Below are positions 34,335 to 42,464 of a stretch of 64,000 nucleotides of DNA, piece after piece (position 1 is the first letter of the stretch; each line of letters starts with the position of its first letter). This DNA is from Ardenticatenaceae bacterium (GTDB lineage Bacteria > Chloroflexota > Anaerolineae > Promineifilales > Promineifilaceae), in the NCBI GenBank assembly GCA_020634395.1, contig JACKBU010000014.1, forward strand, positions 45,886 to 109,885, written 5' to 3'. Under the pieces are notes generated by a model that was given only the letters and a program-made list of their open reading frames with translations, searched no databases and was not told the DNA's origin. The translations under genes and the position numbers were made by a program.

Positions 34335-35765
34335 TCACACCGCCGAAAAAGCGCCCACCAACGTACAGCGCCGGATGCGCGTGAAGGTGCGCGCCGTCGT
34401 CATGCCTTCGCCGGTGCGCCCGGCGATGGTGAAGCTGGTGTGCCCTTCGCCGCCAAAACCCAGCCCGGCGTAGGAAGGCGCGTTCTTCACAAAAACGGTC
34501 GTGTTGATCGCCCGGCCAAATTCGCTCATGTGGTAGATGTTGGACGAGTGGATGATGGCGGAATGGCGCAGACCGGCTTCGACTTCCACGGCCGTGTCCA
34601 CCCCTTCCTCAAAATCACGCACCCGCACCACGCCCAACACCGGCATCATCAACTCGTGGCGCACAAACGGATGATCCTTGTCCACCTCCACGACGATGGC
34701 CCGCATCTCCTCATCGGCCGGAATGCCCATCTCCGCCAGAATGACGCAGGCGTTCTGGCCGATGAATCTGCGGTTGGGACCGCTGCGCTTGTCGTTGAGG
34801 ACCAGGCGTTCCAGTTCCGGCAGGCGGCTGCCATCCAGCACGCAGACATTGCTCGCCGCCCGAAAAGCGGCCATCAGCGCCTCGGCATTGCCCGCCGTGA
34901 CGATGACCTCTTTCTCCGAGGTGCAGGGCATGTTGTTGTCGAACGAGTGGCCCAGGATGATGTCCCGCGCCGCTTTCACGGGGTCGGCGGTATCGTCCAC
35001 CAGTACGGGCGGATTACCCGCCGCCGCGCCAATCGCCCGCTTGCCCGATTTGAGGGCCGCGTCCACCACCGCCGGGCCGCCTGTGGCCACAATCAGGTTG
35101 ATTTGGGGATGGTGCATCAGTTCGCTGGCCACTTCGATGGTGGCTTCTTGCGCGGCGACCAGCAGGTTGGGCGGGCCGCCCGCGCTCTCAATCGCTTCGT
35201 TCAGAATGTCCATCGTCGCCAGCGAAGTGTTCTGGCTGGCGGGATGGGGCGCAAACACCACCGTATTACCCGCTGCCACCATGCTGATGGCGTTGTTGAT
35301 CACCGTGGCCGTGGGGTTGGTGACGGGGGTGATGGACAGAATGACGCCGAAGGGGGCGCATTCTTCCAGCGTCAGGCCATCGTCGCCCACGTAGGCGTCG
35401 TTGGGCAGGATTTCCACGCCGGGTGTCTTTTCGGCCACGAGCAGGTTCTTGAGCACCTTATCGGCGACGCGCCCCATGCCCGATTCCTGCGCGGCCATTT
35501 GCGCCAATTTTTGCGCGTTTTCGATGGCCGCCTCGCGCATGGCCTGGATGATGGCCTTGCGCTGGGTCAGGCTGACGCGCCGGAAGCGGGCCAGCGCGAC
35601 GTGCGCCGCCTTCACCGCTTCGTCCGGAGTGGCAAACACGCCGCGAAACTGGGCGGCGCGGGGCAGCGGGGAGGGGGAACGGCCGTTGGCGCCATTGGCG
35701 CTGCCCAACTGCGCCATCACCTGCTGAATAATCGCTTCAATTTGTGCATCTTGGATTTGTGCCAT
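34335..35765 (-). CDS. pduP: CoA-acylating aldehyde dehydrogenase, PduP type
   Basis: A 476-residue enzyme that converts propionaldehyde (or 3-hydroxypropionaldehyde) and CoA to the acyl-CoA with NAD+ reduction inside the compartment. The N-terminal 20 residues (MAQIQDAQIEAIIQQVMAQL) form an amphipathic helix typical of encapsulation peptides, followed by a Gly/Asn/Ser linker. The ALDH core has TPVTNPTATVINN, ATGGPAVV and the catalytic Cys281 in NNMPCTSEKE. The ATG at 35765 has AGGAG 6 bp upstream; the open frame continues upstream through a palindrome and is discounted. Confidence 0.93.
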   Translation of the reverse strand: MAQIQDAQIEAIIQQVMAQLGSANGANGRSPSPLPRAAQFRGVFATPDEAVKAAHVALARFRRVSLTQRKAIIQAMREAAIENAQKLAQMAAQESGMGRVADKVLKNLLVAEKTPGVEILPNDAYVGDDGLTLEECAPFGVILSITPVTNPTATVINNAISMVAAGNTVVFAPHPASQNTSLATMDILNEAIESAGGPPNLLVAAQEATIEVASELMHHPQINLIVATGGPAVVDAALKSGKRAIGAAAGNPPVLVDDTADPVKAARDIILGHSFDNNMPCTSEKEVIVTAGNAEALMAAFRAASNVCVLDGSRLPELERLVLNDKRSGPNRRFIGQNACVILAEMGIPADEEMRAIVVEVDKDHPFVRHELMMPVLGVVRVRDFEEGVDTAVEVEAGLRHSAIIHSSNIYHMSEFGRAINTTVFVKNAPSYAGLGFGGEGHTSFTIAGRTGEGMTTARTFTRIRRCTLVGAFSAV

Positions 35766-35782
35766 CATTTTTCTCCTACGTT

Positions 35783-35836
35783 CCTGGGAGCGCGGACGTT
35801 CCGTCCGCCGCAGGCGAGACGCCTGCGCTCCCAGGG
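35783..35836. repeat. cruciform-type palindrome at the pduO/pduP junction
   Basis: Outer arms CTGGGAGCGC and GCGCTCCCAG enclose two inner hairpins, CGGACGTTCCGTCCG and GCAGGCGAGACGCCTGC. It fills the spacer just after the pduO stop codon. Confidence 0.8.
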
Positions 35837-35839
35837 TTA

Positions 35840-36829
35840 TCAATACGCCGCCACCATCGCCTGGGCCACGGCTACATCCTGTTCCACCGAGCCGCCGCTG
35901 ACGCCGACCGCGCCGACCACTTTGCCATCCTTCCGCAGCGGCAAACCGCCGCCGACCAGGGTGATTTTGGGCAGGTTAACGTCAATGCCGTAGAGCGATT
36001 GGCCGGGCTGCGCGGCCTGGGCCAGTTCGTGGGTGGGCAGGCGCACGGTAGCGGCCGTGTAGGCTTTATGCGGCGCTAAAGTCACGCTGACGATGAGGGC
36101 ATCGTCCATGCGGCGGGTTTCGATCACGTCGCCGTTTTGGTCCACAACGACCAGCACCATGGGCACGCCGATTTCGCTGGCTTTTTGCATCCCGGCCGCC
36201 ACGAGGCGGTCGCATTCTTGTAAGGTGAGTTCCATGGTTGGGTCTCCTTGGAATGTGTGGGGGGAAACGGCCGTCTCCAATCCCGCTGTAATCGTCTCAA
36301 TCAGCGTGCGCTGCTCATCAATGCGCGCCAGCACGTACAACAGGTCCGACAGGCGGTTGACGTACTTCAGCAGGTGCGGATTGACCGCTTCCCGGCGGTT
36401 CAACTCCACCAGCCGCCGCTCGGCGCGGCGGAAAATAGCCCGCGCCATATCCAGCGCCGCCGAAGCGGGCGCGCCGCCGGGGCGCACAAACTGGCCGGTC
36501 TGAATCCATTCGGCGTTGTACTGGTCAATCAGGCGCTCCAGCCGCTCTACCTGCGTTGGCTGCACGCGGGGCACGTCAAATTTCAGCGCCTTGCCGCCAG
36601 GCACAAACGCCGCTTCGGACATGATGGGGATGAGTTCCCCTTGCAGGTCGATGATGTGGCGGCAAAGATCGTCGTATTGCGTGGTGGCGCGGGCCAGACC
36701 GAGGGTGGATGTGCCTTCGTCCATCGTGCCGTACACTTCGATGCGCAAATCATCCTTGTCTACGCGCACGCCGCCCAACAGGGAGGTTTGCCCGGCGTCG
36801 CCGCCACGGGTGTAAACGTCTGCTTTCAT
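35840..36829 (-). CDS. pduO: PduO: cob(I)alamin adenosyltransferase fused to GlcG/HbpS domain
   Basis: A 329-residue two-domain protein. Residues 1-185 are a PduO-type ATP:cob(I)alamin adenosyltransferase with TRGGDAGQTSLLGG (7-20) at the ATP site and the later RRAERR helix. Residues about 195-329 form the GlcG/HbpS domain (MELTLQECDRLVAAGMQKA onwards), which can bind haem or corrinoid in relatives. It makes adenosylcobalamin for the PduCDE dehydratase, working with PduS. The family N-terminus fits the ATG at 36829; the extra upstream frame runs into a GGTT palindrome and is rejected. The ribosome site is weak. Confidence 0.92.
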   Translation of the reverse strand: MKADVYTRGGDAGQTSLLGGVRVDKDDLRIEVYGTMDEGTSTLGLARATTQYDDLCRHIIDLQGELIPIMSEAAFVPGGKALKFDVPRVQPTQVERLERLIDQYNAEWIQTGQFVRPGGAPASAALDMARAIFRRAERRLVELNRREAVNPHLLKYVNRLSDLLYVLARIDEQRTLIETITAGLETAVSPHTFQGDPTMELTLQECDRLVAAGMQKASEIGVPMVLVVVDQNGDVIETRRMDDALIVSVTLAPHKAYTAATVRLPTHELAQAAQPGQSLYGIDVNLPKITLVGGGLPLRKDGKVVGAVGVSGGSVEQDVAVAQAMVAAY

Positions 36830-36841
36830 GTGAGTGCCTTT

Positions 36842-36903
36842 GTTGGTTAGTTGGTTAGTTGGTTGGTTGGCTAACAAACCTAACCAACTAACCAACTAAC
36901 GAA
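36842..36903. repeat. GGTT/AACC palindrome between pduN and pduO
   Basis: TTGGTTAGTTGGTTAGTTGG and CCTAACCAACTAACCAACTA face each other across a short loop. Same family as the element at 32821. Confidence 0.85.
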
Positions 36904-36913
36904 CCTCTTCCCA

Positions 36914-37186
36914 TTACTCCACATCCACCGAATCAATAATGCCGACAATCGCCACATCCAGCGGCGCTTTGCGATGCTCTTCGCTGATGACGCGGGCCGC
37001 GCCGCCCTGAACCCACAAGACGATGTCGCCTTCGCCTGCGCCCAGCGTGTCCACCGCGACCAGACGGTTATGGGTGGGGCGCTCTTCGCGGGGATCAATT
37101 TCCTCGATGACCAGCATCTTGAAGCCGGTTAGAGACTCTTCTTTGCGGGTGGCAACGACGGTGCCGATTACTTTTGCTAAACGCAT
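36914..37186 (-). CDS. pduN: BMC pentamer vertex protein (EutN/CcmL, PduN type)
   Basis: A 90-residue Pfam EutN_CcmL protein that caps the vertices of the shell as pentamers. It begins MRLAKVIGTVVATRKEESL, has GFKMLVIEEID in the second strand pair and GEGDIVLWVQGGAAR around residues 51-65, all typical. GAGGTAAACC precedes the ATG. It is the only pentamer gene in the locus, so it should be required to close the compartment. It is flanked on both sides by GGTT palindromes, which isolate it from the PduO and PduM-like blocks. Confidence 0.95.
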   Translation of the reverse strand: MRLAKVIGTVVATRKEESLTGFKMLVIEEIDPREERPTHNRLVAVDTLGAGEGDIVLWVQGGAARVISEEHRKAPLDVAIVGIIDSVDVE

Positions 37187-37202
37187 GGTTTACCTCAATT
37201 TG

Positions 37203-37268
37203 TGTTGGTTGGGTTTGTTAGTTGGTTAGTTTGTTGGCAACCCACTAACAAACCTAACCAACTATCAA
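37203..37268. repeat. GGTT/AACC palindrome between the pduM-like gene and pduN
   Basis: GTTGGTTGGGTTTGTTAGTT and CTAACAAACCTAACCAACTA form imperfect arms around a short loop. Same family as the element at 32821. Confidence 0.85.
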
Positions 37269-37273
37269 ACCAC

Positions 37274-38071
37274 TTACTTCCCATCCCACACCAGCCGCAA
37301 GTTCTGCCGCCGGGCAATGTCTGCGGCGAGCGGGGTGAGGCGGGTTCCGGCGGGCAGGTGCAGGCTGGAGCCGTGTTGGTAAGCGGCTAAATCGGCGGCG
37401 GTGAGGATGGAGGCCGGCCCCATCCCCACCTGAATGGCCCTCGCCGGTGAAGCCGGGACGGGTGGCGGTGCGGCGGGTTGGAGCTGGCGGAGAACGGCCG
37501 TTACAAATTCCTCTTCCCTCACCAAATTCATCCCGTAGTCGATCAGCGTGCTTAAATGCCCCGCCAGCGTTTGCCGCAGCGCCGGTGCGCCGGTGTTGTT
37601 TTCACTAAAGACCAGGCCGCCGTTACCGTATGGGTCGGCCCCATCGCAGACGGCGATGACGGGCTTTTCGCCCAGCAGCGCGCCCAGAACCAGTGTGGAA
37701 AAGAGCGAGTCCATCAGGCCCAACGCCAGGCGGGCGGCCGTGTTCATGGACAGCGTGGGCACCAGCACCAGGTCGGTTTGGCGCACCAGTTTGGGCGTGT
37801 TCACCCACTGCTGCGGCCCAATGATTTCCTGCGCTCCGGCGCGCCGCACGTTGTCTTCGCCGATGACGTGCAGGGCCGAGGCGGTCATGAAGACAGTCAG
37901 GTTGTGGTTAGCCTGGGTGAGCAGTTGGATGGTTTCCACGCCCACCACGTAGCCGGTGCTGGCTCCGCTGAAGAGCATGAGCACGCGCTGGGGAGGAACG
38001 GCCGTAGCCATTTTCGCCCGTACCAGCGCCACCACCTTCGCTACGATTTCATCAATGAGTGATTGATCCAC
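37274..38071 (-). CDS. flavoprotein-like microcompartment protein in the pduM position
   Basis: A 265-residue protein between pduL and pduN, where Salmonella has pduM. Residues 1-20 (MDQSLIDEIVAKVVALVRAK) look like an encapsulation helix. Residues 28-160 resemble a flavoprotein (PF02441-like) Rossmann fold: VLMLFSGASTGYVVG, then LVPTLSMNTAARLALGL and KPVIAVCDGADP. The last 45 residues (SILTAADLAAYQ, then LPAGTRLTPLAADIARRQ) match the C-terminal motif shared by PduM and the N-terminus of EutT. It could bind flavin for cobalamin reduction with PduS, or be structural as PduM is thought to be. Exact role unknown. Confidence 0.7.
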   Translation of the reverse strand: MDQSLIDEIVAKVVALVRAKMATAVPPQRVLMLFSGASTGYVVGVETIQLLTQANHNLTVFMTASALHVIGEDNVRRAGAQEIIGPQQWVNTPKLVRQTDLVLVPTLSMNTAARLALGLMDSLFSTLVLGALLGEKPVIAVCDGADPYGNGGLVFSENNTGAPALRQTLAGHLSTLIDYGMNLVREEEFVTAVLRQLQPAAPPPVPASPARAIQVGMGPASILTAADLAAYQHGSSLHLPAGTRLTPLAADIARRQNLRLVWDGK

Positions 38072-38083
38072 TTTTTCCTCGAA

Positions 38084-38177
38084 TAGTTTGATGGTTGGTT
38101 TGGTTGGATAGGTTTGATGGTTGGTTAGGTTGGTTAGCCAACCAACAAACCATCAAACTAACAAACCATCAAACCCC
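38084..38177. repeat. GGTT/AACC palindrome between pduL and the pduM-like gene
   Basis: A long element in which GTTTGATGGTTGGTTTGGTT and GTTTGATGGTTGGTTAGG are answered by AACCAACAAACCATCAAAC words. It includes TTTGATGG words not seen in all members of the family. Confidence 0.85.
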
Positions 38178-38179
38178 CA

Positions 38180-38935
38180 TCACCTCGGAATAATCAACGT
38201 GCCGGTCTGCCCGTTACGGAGGCCGACGGCGTTGCCTTCGTCGGTGTCCAGATGCACTTCCGTAAGCCAGCCGGCTTTGACACGCACCAGAATGCCGTGC
38301 AGGGTGGTCGGGCGCGGGCCGTCGATGCGCAGATCGAGCAGATCGCCATGTTTGAGGCCGAGGGACACGGCCGTTTTGTCGCTAATATGGATGTGCCGCC
38401 GGGCGATAAACGCCCCTCCGCCGCCGTTACCGGGCAGCGTTACCGCCCCTTCCGGCCCAACCAGCGTGATGGGCTGGCAGGCCGGGTCCGCGCCGTCGGT
38501 GGCGACCGGCAGCTTCATGCCGATGACCAGCGCGTCGGTCTGGGCCAGCTCTACCTGGGAATACGGCCGTGTCGGACCCAGCACGCGCACCTTTTCGATG
38601 GCCCGCTTGCGGCCGACCACCATCACCTGCTCGCGGGCGGCGTAGTAGCCTTTCTGGTACAGCTCGTTGTAGACGGTCAGGTCGTGGCCTTTGCCGAATA
38701 AAATTTCTACGTGTTCGGGGCAGAGGTGGACATGGCGCACGGAAATGCCGATGGGCACTTCCAGTTCCAGATGGCCGTTAACGGATACGGCCGTTGGCTC
38801 TTTGGTTTCCGCCATTTCCACCGGCTGCATCGCCGCCAGCCGCCGCAGCACCTCCTGCGAGATGCGCTCCACGTTCAGGCTGGCCCCATTCAGTTTCACA
38901 CTTGGTTGGTTGATGACTGTTTCCACAGGTGTCAT
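38180..38935 (-). CDS. pduL: PduL-type phosphate propanoyltransferase
   Basis: A 251-residue enzyme converting acyl-CoA and phosphate to acyl-phosphate and CoA, which recycles CoA within the compartment. Two metal-binding His motifs are seen: GISVRHVHLCPEH in the first barrel and ARRHIHISDKTA in the second. Other landmarks are VLGPTRPYSQVE and TEVHLDTDEGNA. Residues about 18-40 (SLNVERISQEVLRRLAAMQ) look like an encapsulation helix followed by a linker. It is unrelated to the Pta family. The neighbouring kinase gene (48655) would turn the product into ATP. Confidence 0.94.
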   Translation of the reverse strand: MTPVETVINQPSVKLNGASLNVERISQEVLRRLAAMQPVEMAETKEPTAVSVNGHLELEVPIGISVRHVHLCPEHVEILFGKGHDLTVYNELYQKGYYAAREQVMVVGRKRAIEKVRVLGPTRPYSQVELAQTDALVIGMKLPVATDGADPACQPITLVGPEGAVTLPGNGGGGAFIARRHIHISDKTAVSLGLKHGDLLDLRIDGPRPTTLHGILVRVKAGWLTEVHLDTDEGNAVGLRNGQTGTLIIPR

Positions 38936-38943
38936 CTCTCTTG

Positions 38944-38999
38944 AAGAAGGAGATTGGAGATGGGTTAGTCCCCAGTCCCTAGTCTCTAGTCTCTACTCT
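38944..38999. repeat. CTAGTCTCTAGTCTC-type spacer element
   Basis: GAGATTGGAGATGGG faces CCCAGTCCCTAGTCTCTAGT as imperfect arms. It fills the junction between the PduK-like gene and pduL and overlaps the last codons of the former. Confidence 0.5.
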
Positions 39000-39445
39000 T
39001 CCAGCTTGCGGTGGACAAAGCAGTAGGCCGAGCCGGGTAAGGCCGGGAGTTTGCACTGTTCGCCTGACTTGGTGAGAGCGGCGCACTGCTGGGCTTCGGG
39101 TTCGGAAACGGCCGTTCCCCCCACCTCTTCCTCTAACTCTACCTCTCGCTCTTGCTTCCGCAGCCCCCGATCCAGGTTGGCGATCAGCGCCTCAATCTCA
39201 TCGTGCGGGCGAGGAATGACGTGACAGCCATACACCTGGCCAATGCGCGCGGCTGCCGCTGCTCCGGCGGCCACGGCCGCGTTCACTGCGCCCACGTCGC
39301 CCACAAACTTTACGGTGATTTTGCCGCCGCCCTTGGTGTTCTCATAGCCCAGCAGGGTGATGTTGGCCGCTTTCACGGCCGCGTCGGCAGCTTCAATCGC
39401 GCACACCAGGCCAATAGTTTCAATCATTCCCAATGCTTGTTTCAT
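38993..39445 (-). CDS. pduK: BMC-H shell protein with Cys/His-rich C-terminal tail (PduK-like)
   Basis: A 150-residue protein. Residues 1-90 are a canonical hexameric BMC domain (MKQALGMIETIGLVCAIEAA, pore loop around TKGGGK, HVIPRPHDEIE). After a charged helix (91-110) the tail carries C121-x9-C131-x10-C142-x2-H145, within CAALTKSGEQCKL and SAYCFVHRK, which looks like a small zinc-binding knuckle. Salmonella PduK also has a Cys-rich tail after its BMC domain, but with a different spacing. The position after pduGH corresponds to pduJ/K. The tail would project from one face of the hexamer and might bind metal or cargo. The start overlaps the pduH stop by 4 bp. Confidence 0.85.
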   Translation of the reverse strand: MKQALGMIETIGLVCAIEAADAAVKAANITLLGYENTKGGGKITVKFVGDVGAVNAAVAAGAAAAARIGQVYGCHVIPRPHDEIEALIANLDRGLRKQEREVELEEEVGGTAVSEPEAQQCAALTKSGEQCKLPALPGSAYCFVHRKLEE

Positions 39446-39981
39446 CGGATACCTCTCTCATTCAACTTCTGGACGATCAGGGCGACAAGTTCTGCCACCT
39501 GCGTTGGATCGTCCATAGGCGCGCCGGCAAAGGCCGGTCGTGGGCGGGCTGCGAATGCCTGCGGCAGTGCAGATTGCAGGCCATTGGGCGCTGGCGGCTT
39601 AGACCGGGCTGCTGTCGCCGGCTGCTCGCCGGCGAAGCGGAAGGGTTTGCGGATCACCATGCGGGCCGCGTTTGCACCCATCACCCGGCAGAAATAGTCC
39701 GCCTGCCCGGTAAATTTCAAGGACATCACCGGCTTTTCCACCGGCATGTGGCGTTCGTGCAGCACCACGGCCTCCGGCGACACGGCCACGCCGATGTTAA
39801 AGCGCGAACTGCGCGCCGCTTCGTAGGCCATCGTTACCAGATCGTGCGCCGCTTCGCTGACCAATCGGCAGGGCACGCCTTCTTCCTCTGCGCCGATTTG
39901 TACCCAGCGGTAGAGCGATGGGTCTGTGCCGGGCAAAAGGGCGACGTGGATTGCGGGGCGGTCTTGTTCTCTGGCGTCCAT
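39442..39981 (-). CDS. pduH: diol/glycerol dehydratase reactivase small subunit
   Basis: A 179-residue protein, longer than typical PduH (about 125) because of a proline/alanine-rich linker and a C-terminal helix (about 125-179, ending DDPTQVAELVALIVQKLNER). The core (IHVALLPGTDPSLYRWVQIG, SRFNIGVAVSPEAVVLHER) has the reactivase beta-subunit fold. With PduG it exchanges damaged cobalamin from the dehydratase. The C-terminal helix resembles the encapsulation peptides of neighbouring enzymes, an unusual place for one. The ATG at 39981 has GAGGTAAC upstream and lies 4 bp after the pduG stop; an ATG ten codons earlier is less likely. Confidence 0.85.
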   Translation of the reverse strand: MDAREQDRPAIHVALLPGTDPSLYRWVQIGAEEEGVPCRLVSEAAHDLVTMAYEAARSSRFNIGVAVSPEAVVLHERHMPVEKPVMSLKFTGQADYFCRVMGANAARMVIRKPFRFAGEQPATAARSKPPAPNGLQSALPQAFAARPRPAFAGAPMDDPTQVAELVALIVQKLNERGIR

Positions 39982-39985
39982 CCTG

Positions 39986-41830
39986 TTACCTCGCCTTCTG
40001 CCGTTCGACATAGCTGAGAACCAGCCCGGTGGCCACCGCGTTCACCGGCCCCAGCTTGCCGCGAATGTTGGCCGTGCCTACCACTGTGCCAAATTCGGCC
40101 AGTTTGTTCATCAGCATTTGTGATAGTTCAAAATCCTGCCCGGAGCCGCCCACGATAGCCACAAATTCAATGTTGCGGATGTTGCCCAGCGGGGCCACCG
40201 TCTTGAGGGCGCGCAGGCTGTTGCGCAAAAAGACGCGCCGCTTCGCTTCCCGGCGCACCTCGCGGATGCGCTCGATGGTGTGCTCGGTGGGGATGGGCAC
40301 CAGCCCATTTTTGGTCACCAGGGCCACGCGGCCAAACAGTTTGGGGTCCAGCGGCTCTTTAAAAAAGCGCACGGAGTTGTCTTCGTTGCGGATGTGGAAC
40401 AGGCTTTCCACCTTAGCCAGCGGATAGCGCTTGATTTCCTCGGCCACGTCCACGTTTGTGCCGCTGGGCAGGTCCAGTTCGCGCTGAATCAGCAGCGAGA
40501 CCATGTTGCCTGCTCCGGCCAGATGGATGCTGTGGACTGGCTGCCCTTTCACCATCAGCGCGGCGTCGGTGGAACCGGCGCCCAGGTCGAGGATCGCCAG
40601 GGGGATGTCGATGCCGGGGGTGGTGAGCGTGCCCAGAATGGCCATGTTGGCTTCCACGCCGCCCAATTCCACCGGCACGCCGATTTCCTCGGAGAGCGCC
40701 TGGGCCAGCCGCTCCATGAGGAGCTGGTCGGTGTTGACCATTGCCGCCAGGCCGACGGCGTTTTCCATGGAGAATTCCTGGGCCAGACCGCCGGACACTT
40801 TTTGCGGGACCAGACAGTCTACGGCCAGGATGTCGCGGATTTTGATGGCTTTGAGCGGTTTTTCGGTGACGTCGCTCATGGTCTGGCGCACGCGCTCGAC
40901 CATGCCGCCGACGTTGGTGCCGGCCGCGCCTTCCACGTCTTGCAGTTGGCCGACCTGGGCCAGCCCATCCATGATGGCATCTGCGCCGCCGTCCATTTCG
41001 ACAACGGCCGTTCTCACATCCCCAATCAGCTTCAACGTGCCCGCCGGAATACGGCGCGTCTGCACGTCGCCGGCCGGGGTGCGAATCACCACCGCCGAGC
41101 GCAGCCCAATCAGCGCCTTGGCGATGGGAATGACCATCTGCGTTTCCTGCGGGGTCAGCTCAAACAGGGTGGCGATGCCGTAAGGATTGCAAAGCTGGCG
41201 GATCACCTGCCCATGTTCGCCCACTTCCACGGCGGCCAGCATGTTCAGCGGCACGTGGTCGATCAGGCCCACTTCGTCCACGAAGGGCAGGGTCTTGGGC
41301 AGGCGGTTGGCGATCAGCACGCCGTCGTCGGACTGCACGATGCCGCCCTGCACGTCTACGCCCGCTTCCAGCGCCCGCTTGATCAGCGCCGCAGCGACCT
41401 CAAAATCATACGCTTTGGGGATGACCACGATGACCGGCTCGCCGCGCCGCACAGACACCAGATTTTGGATGTGGATGGTCTGTCCCACGCCGATGCCCAT
41501 GCCGCCGGGCGAGCCGGGGTTGTGCCCGATCATCGTGGATTCGGTGATGATGGTTTCGGTGATGGTCTCCATGGCGATGTCGCCGATGACCGGGGTGGCT
41601 TCGTTGAGCAGGGCCAGGTCCAGGTCGCGGAGGGTGATGTGGGCGTCTTCAACGGCCGTGCGCAAAGCCAGCGCCATGCCCGGAATATTGCTCAGGGTGC
41701 CTTTGATGCCCGTAGTGGGCACGCGGCTGGAGCCTAAAAACCGGGGCGGCCGGTTGAAGTCGCTAATTTCCGCGATGGCGACTTCGGTGGTGGAGTTGCC
41801 GACGTCGATGCCGGCGATGATTTTGGTCAT
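39986..41830 (-). CDS. pduG: diol/glycerol dehydratase reactivase large subunit
   Basis: A 614-residue ATPase of the DdrA/PduG family, matching the usual length of about 610. The actin-like fold is marked by IAGIDVGNSTTEVAIAE at the start, LAILDLGAGSTDAALM near 420 for the second phosphate loop, and VGGSGQDFELSQML near the C-terminus. It uses ATP to pull inactivated cobalamin from PduCDE so the cofactor can be replaced. It is translationally packed with pduH and the PduK-like gene downstream and separated from pduE by the longest GGTT palindrome. Confidence 0.95.
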   Translation of the reverse strand: MTKIIAGIDVGNSTTEVAIAEISDFNRPPRFLGSSRVPTTGIKGTLSNIPGMALALRTAVEDAHITLRDLDLALLNEATPVIGDIAMETITETIITESTMIGHNPGSPGGMGIGVGQTIHIQNLVSVRRGEPVIVVIPKAYDFEVAAALIKRALEAGVDVQGGIVQSDDGVLIANRLPKTLPFVDEVGLIDHVPLNMLAAVEVGEHGQVIRQLCNPYGIATLFELTPQETQMVIPIAKALIGLRSAVVIRTPAGDVQTRRIPAGTLKLIGDVRTAVVEMDGGADAIMDGLAQVGQLQDVEGAAGTNVGGMVERVRQTMSDVTEKPLKAIKIRDILAVDCLVPQKVSGGLAQEFSMENAVGLAAMVNTDQLLMERLAQALSEEIGVPVELGGVEANMAILGTLTTPGIDIPLAILDLGAGSTDAALMVKGQPVHSIHLAGAGNMVSLLIQRELDLPSGTNVDVAEEIKRYPLAKVESLFHIRNEDNSVRFFKEPLDPKLFGRVALVTKNGLVPIPTEHTIERIREVRREAKRRVFLRNSLRALKTVAPLGNIRNIEFVAIVGGSGQDFELSQMLMNKLAEFGTVVGTANIRGKLGPVNAVATGLVLSYVERQKAR

Positions 41831-41833
41831 GGG

Positions 41834-41938
41834 TTACTGGTTGGTTAGTTGGTTAGTTGGTTGGTTGGTTAGTTGGTTGGTTGGTTAGTTGGTTGCTAAC
41901 AAACTAACCAACCCAACCAACCCAACCAACCAATTAAT
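41834..41938. repeat. GGTT/AACC palindrome between pduE and pduG
   Basis: The longest element of the family: about 60 bp of TTAGTTGGTTGG-type repeats answered by AACTAACCAACCCAACCAAC. It divides the dehydratase genes from the reactivase genes and reaches the pduE stop codon. Confidence 0.85.
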
Positions 41939-42452
41939 CCTTCTTCAAAACGTCACGGGCTTCGTAAACGCCGGCGGCTTCGCGGACGAAGTTGGCGCAG
42001 ACTTTGGCTCCGTATTGGCTTTCCAGTTCGTCGGCGATAGCCAACAATTCTGCTTTGGTGGAACGGTTGGGGCGCAGGGCGTTGTACATCGCCAGCACAC
42101 GCTCGTCGGGCACGCGGGTGAGTTCACCGGCGCGGCGCATGTTGCGGGCCAACTGCGGCCGGCTGATGCTTTCGGCGATTTGCGCCTGGTATTCCAACGT
42201 CTGCGGGGTGATGCGGATCTCTTCCGCTTTCACTGCGCCGGACATGATGGCGTCCAGGGTGATGTCGTCGAGGCTTTTGCCGGTGGCCGTTTTGACCAGT
42301 TCGCGCCGTTTTTGGGCCAGCGGATAGTCGGTTTTGTAGTTGAGGGTACGGCCGTTGGCCGCCGCCGCTGCTGCTGGCGCACTCCCATTCCCGCCGTTCA
42401 ACTCCGCGAGAACTTCTTTCACGATTGCCGCAATAATATCTTGTTGAGACAT
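41934..42452 (-). CDS. pduE: diol/glycerol dehydratase small subunit
   Basis: A 172-residue gamma subunit of adenosylcobalamin-dependent diol dehydratase (usual length about 173). Residues 1-20 (MSQQDIIAAIVKEVLAELNG) are an encapsulation-type amphipathic helix, then an alanine-rich linker, then the conserved core with YPLAQKRRELVKTATGKSLDD and RPQLARNMRRAGELTRVPDE. AGGAG lies about 9 bp upstream. It works with PduC and PduD to dehydrate 1,2-propanediol or glycerol to the aldehyde. Confidence 0.95.
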   Translation of the reverse strand: MSQQDIIAAIVKEVLAELNGGNGSAPAAAAAANGRTLNYKTDYPLAQKRRELVKTATGKSLDDITLDAIMSGAVKAEEIRITPQTLEYQAQIAESISRPQLARNMRRAGELTRVPDERVLAMYNALRPNRSTKAELLAIADELESQYGAKVCANFVREAAGVYEARDVLKKD

Positions 42453-42464
42453 CCTACTTTCTCC

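Noticed and set aside
40280..41737. A long plus-strand open frame opposite pduG (and similar ones opposite pduP, pduC and the UbiB-like gene)
   Set aside because: These are antisense shadows caused by GC-rich codon usage; the sense genes are unambiguous and the shadow proteins are low-complexity H/D/G-rich.
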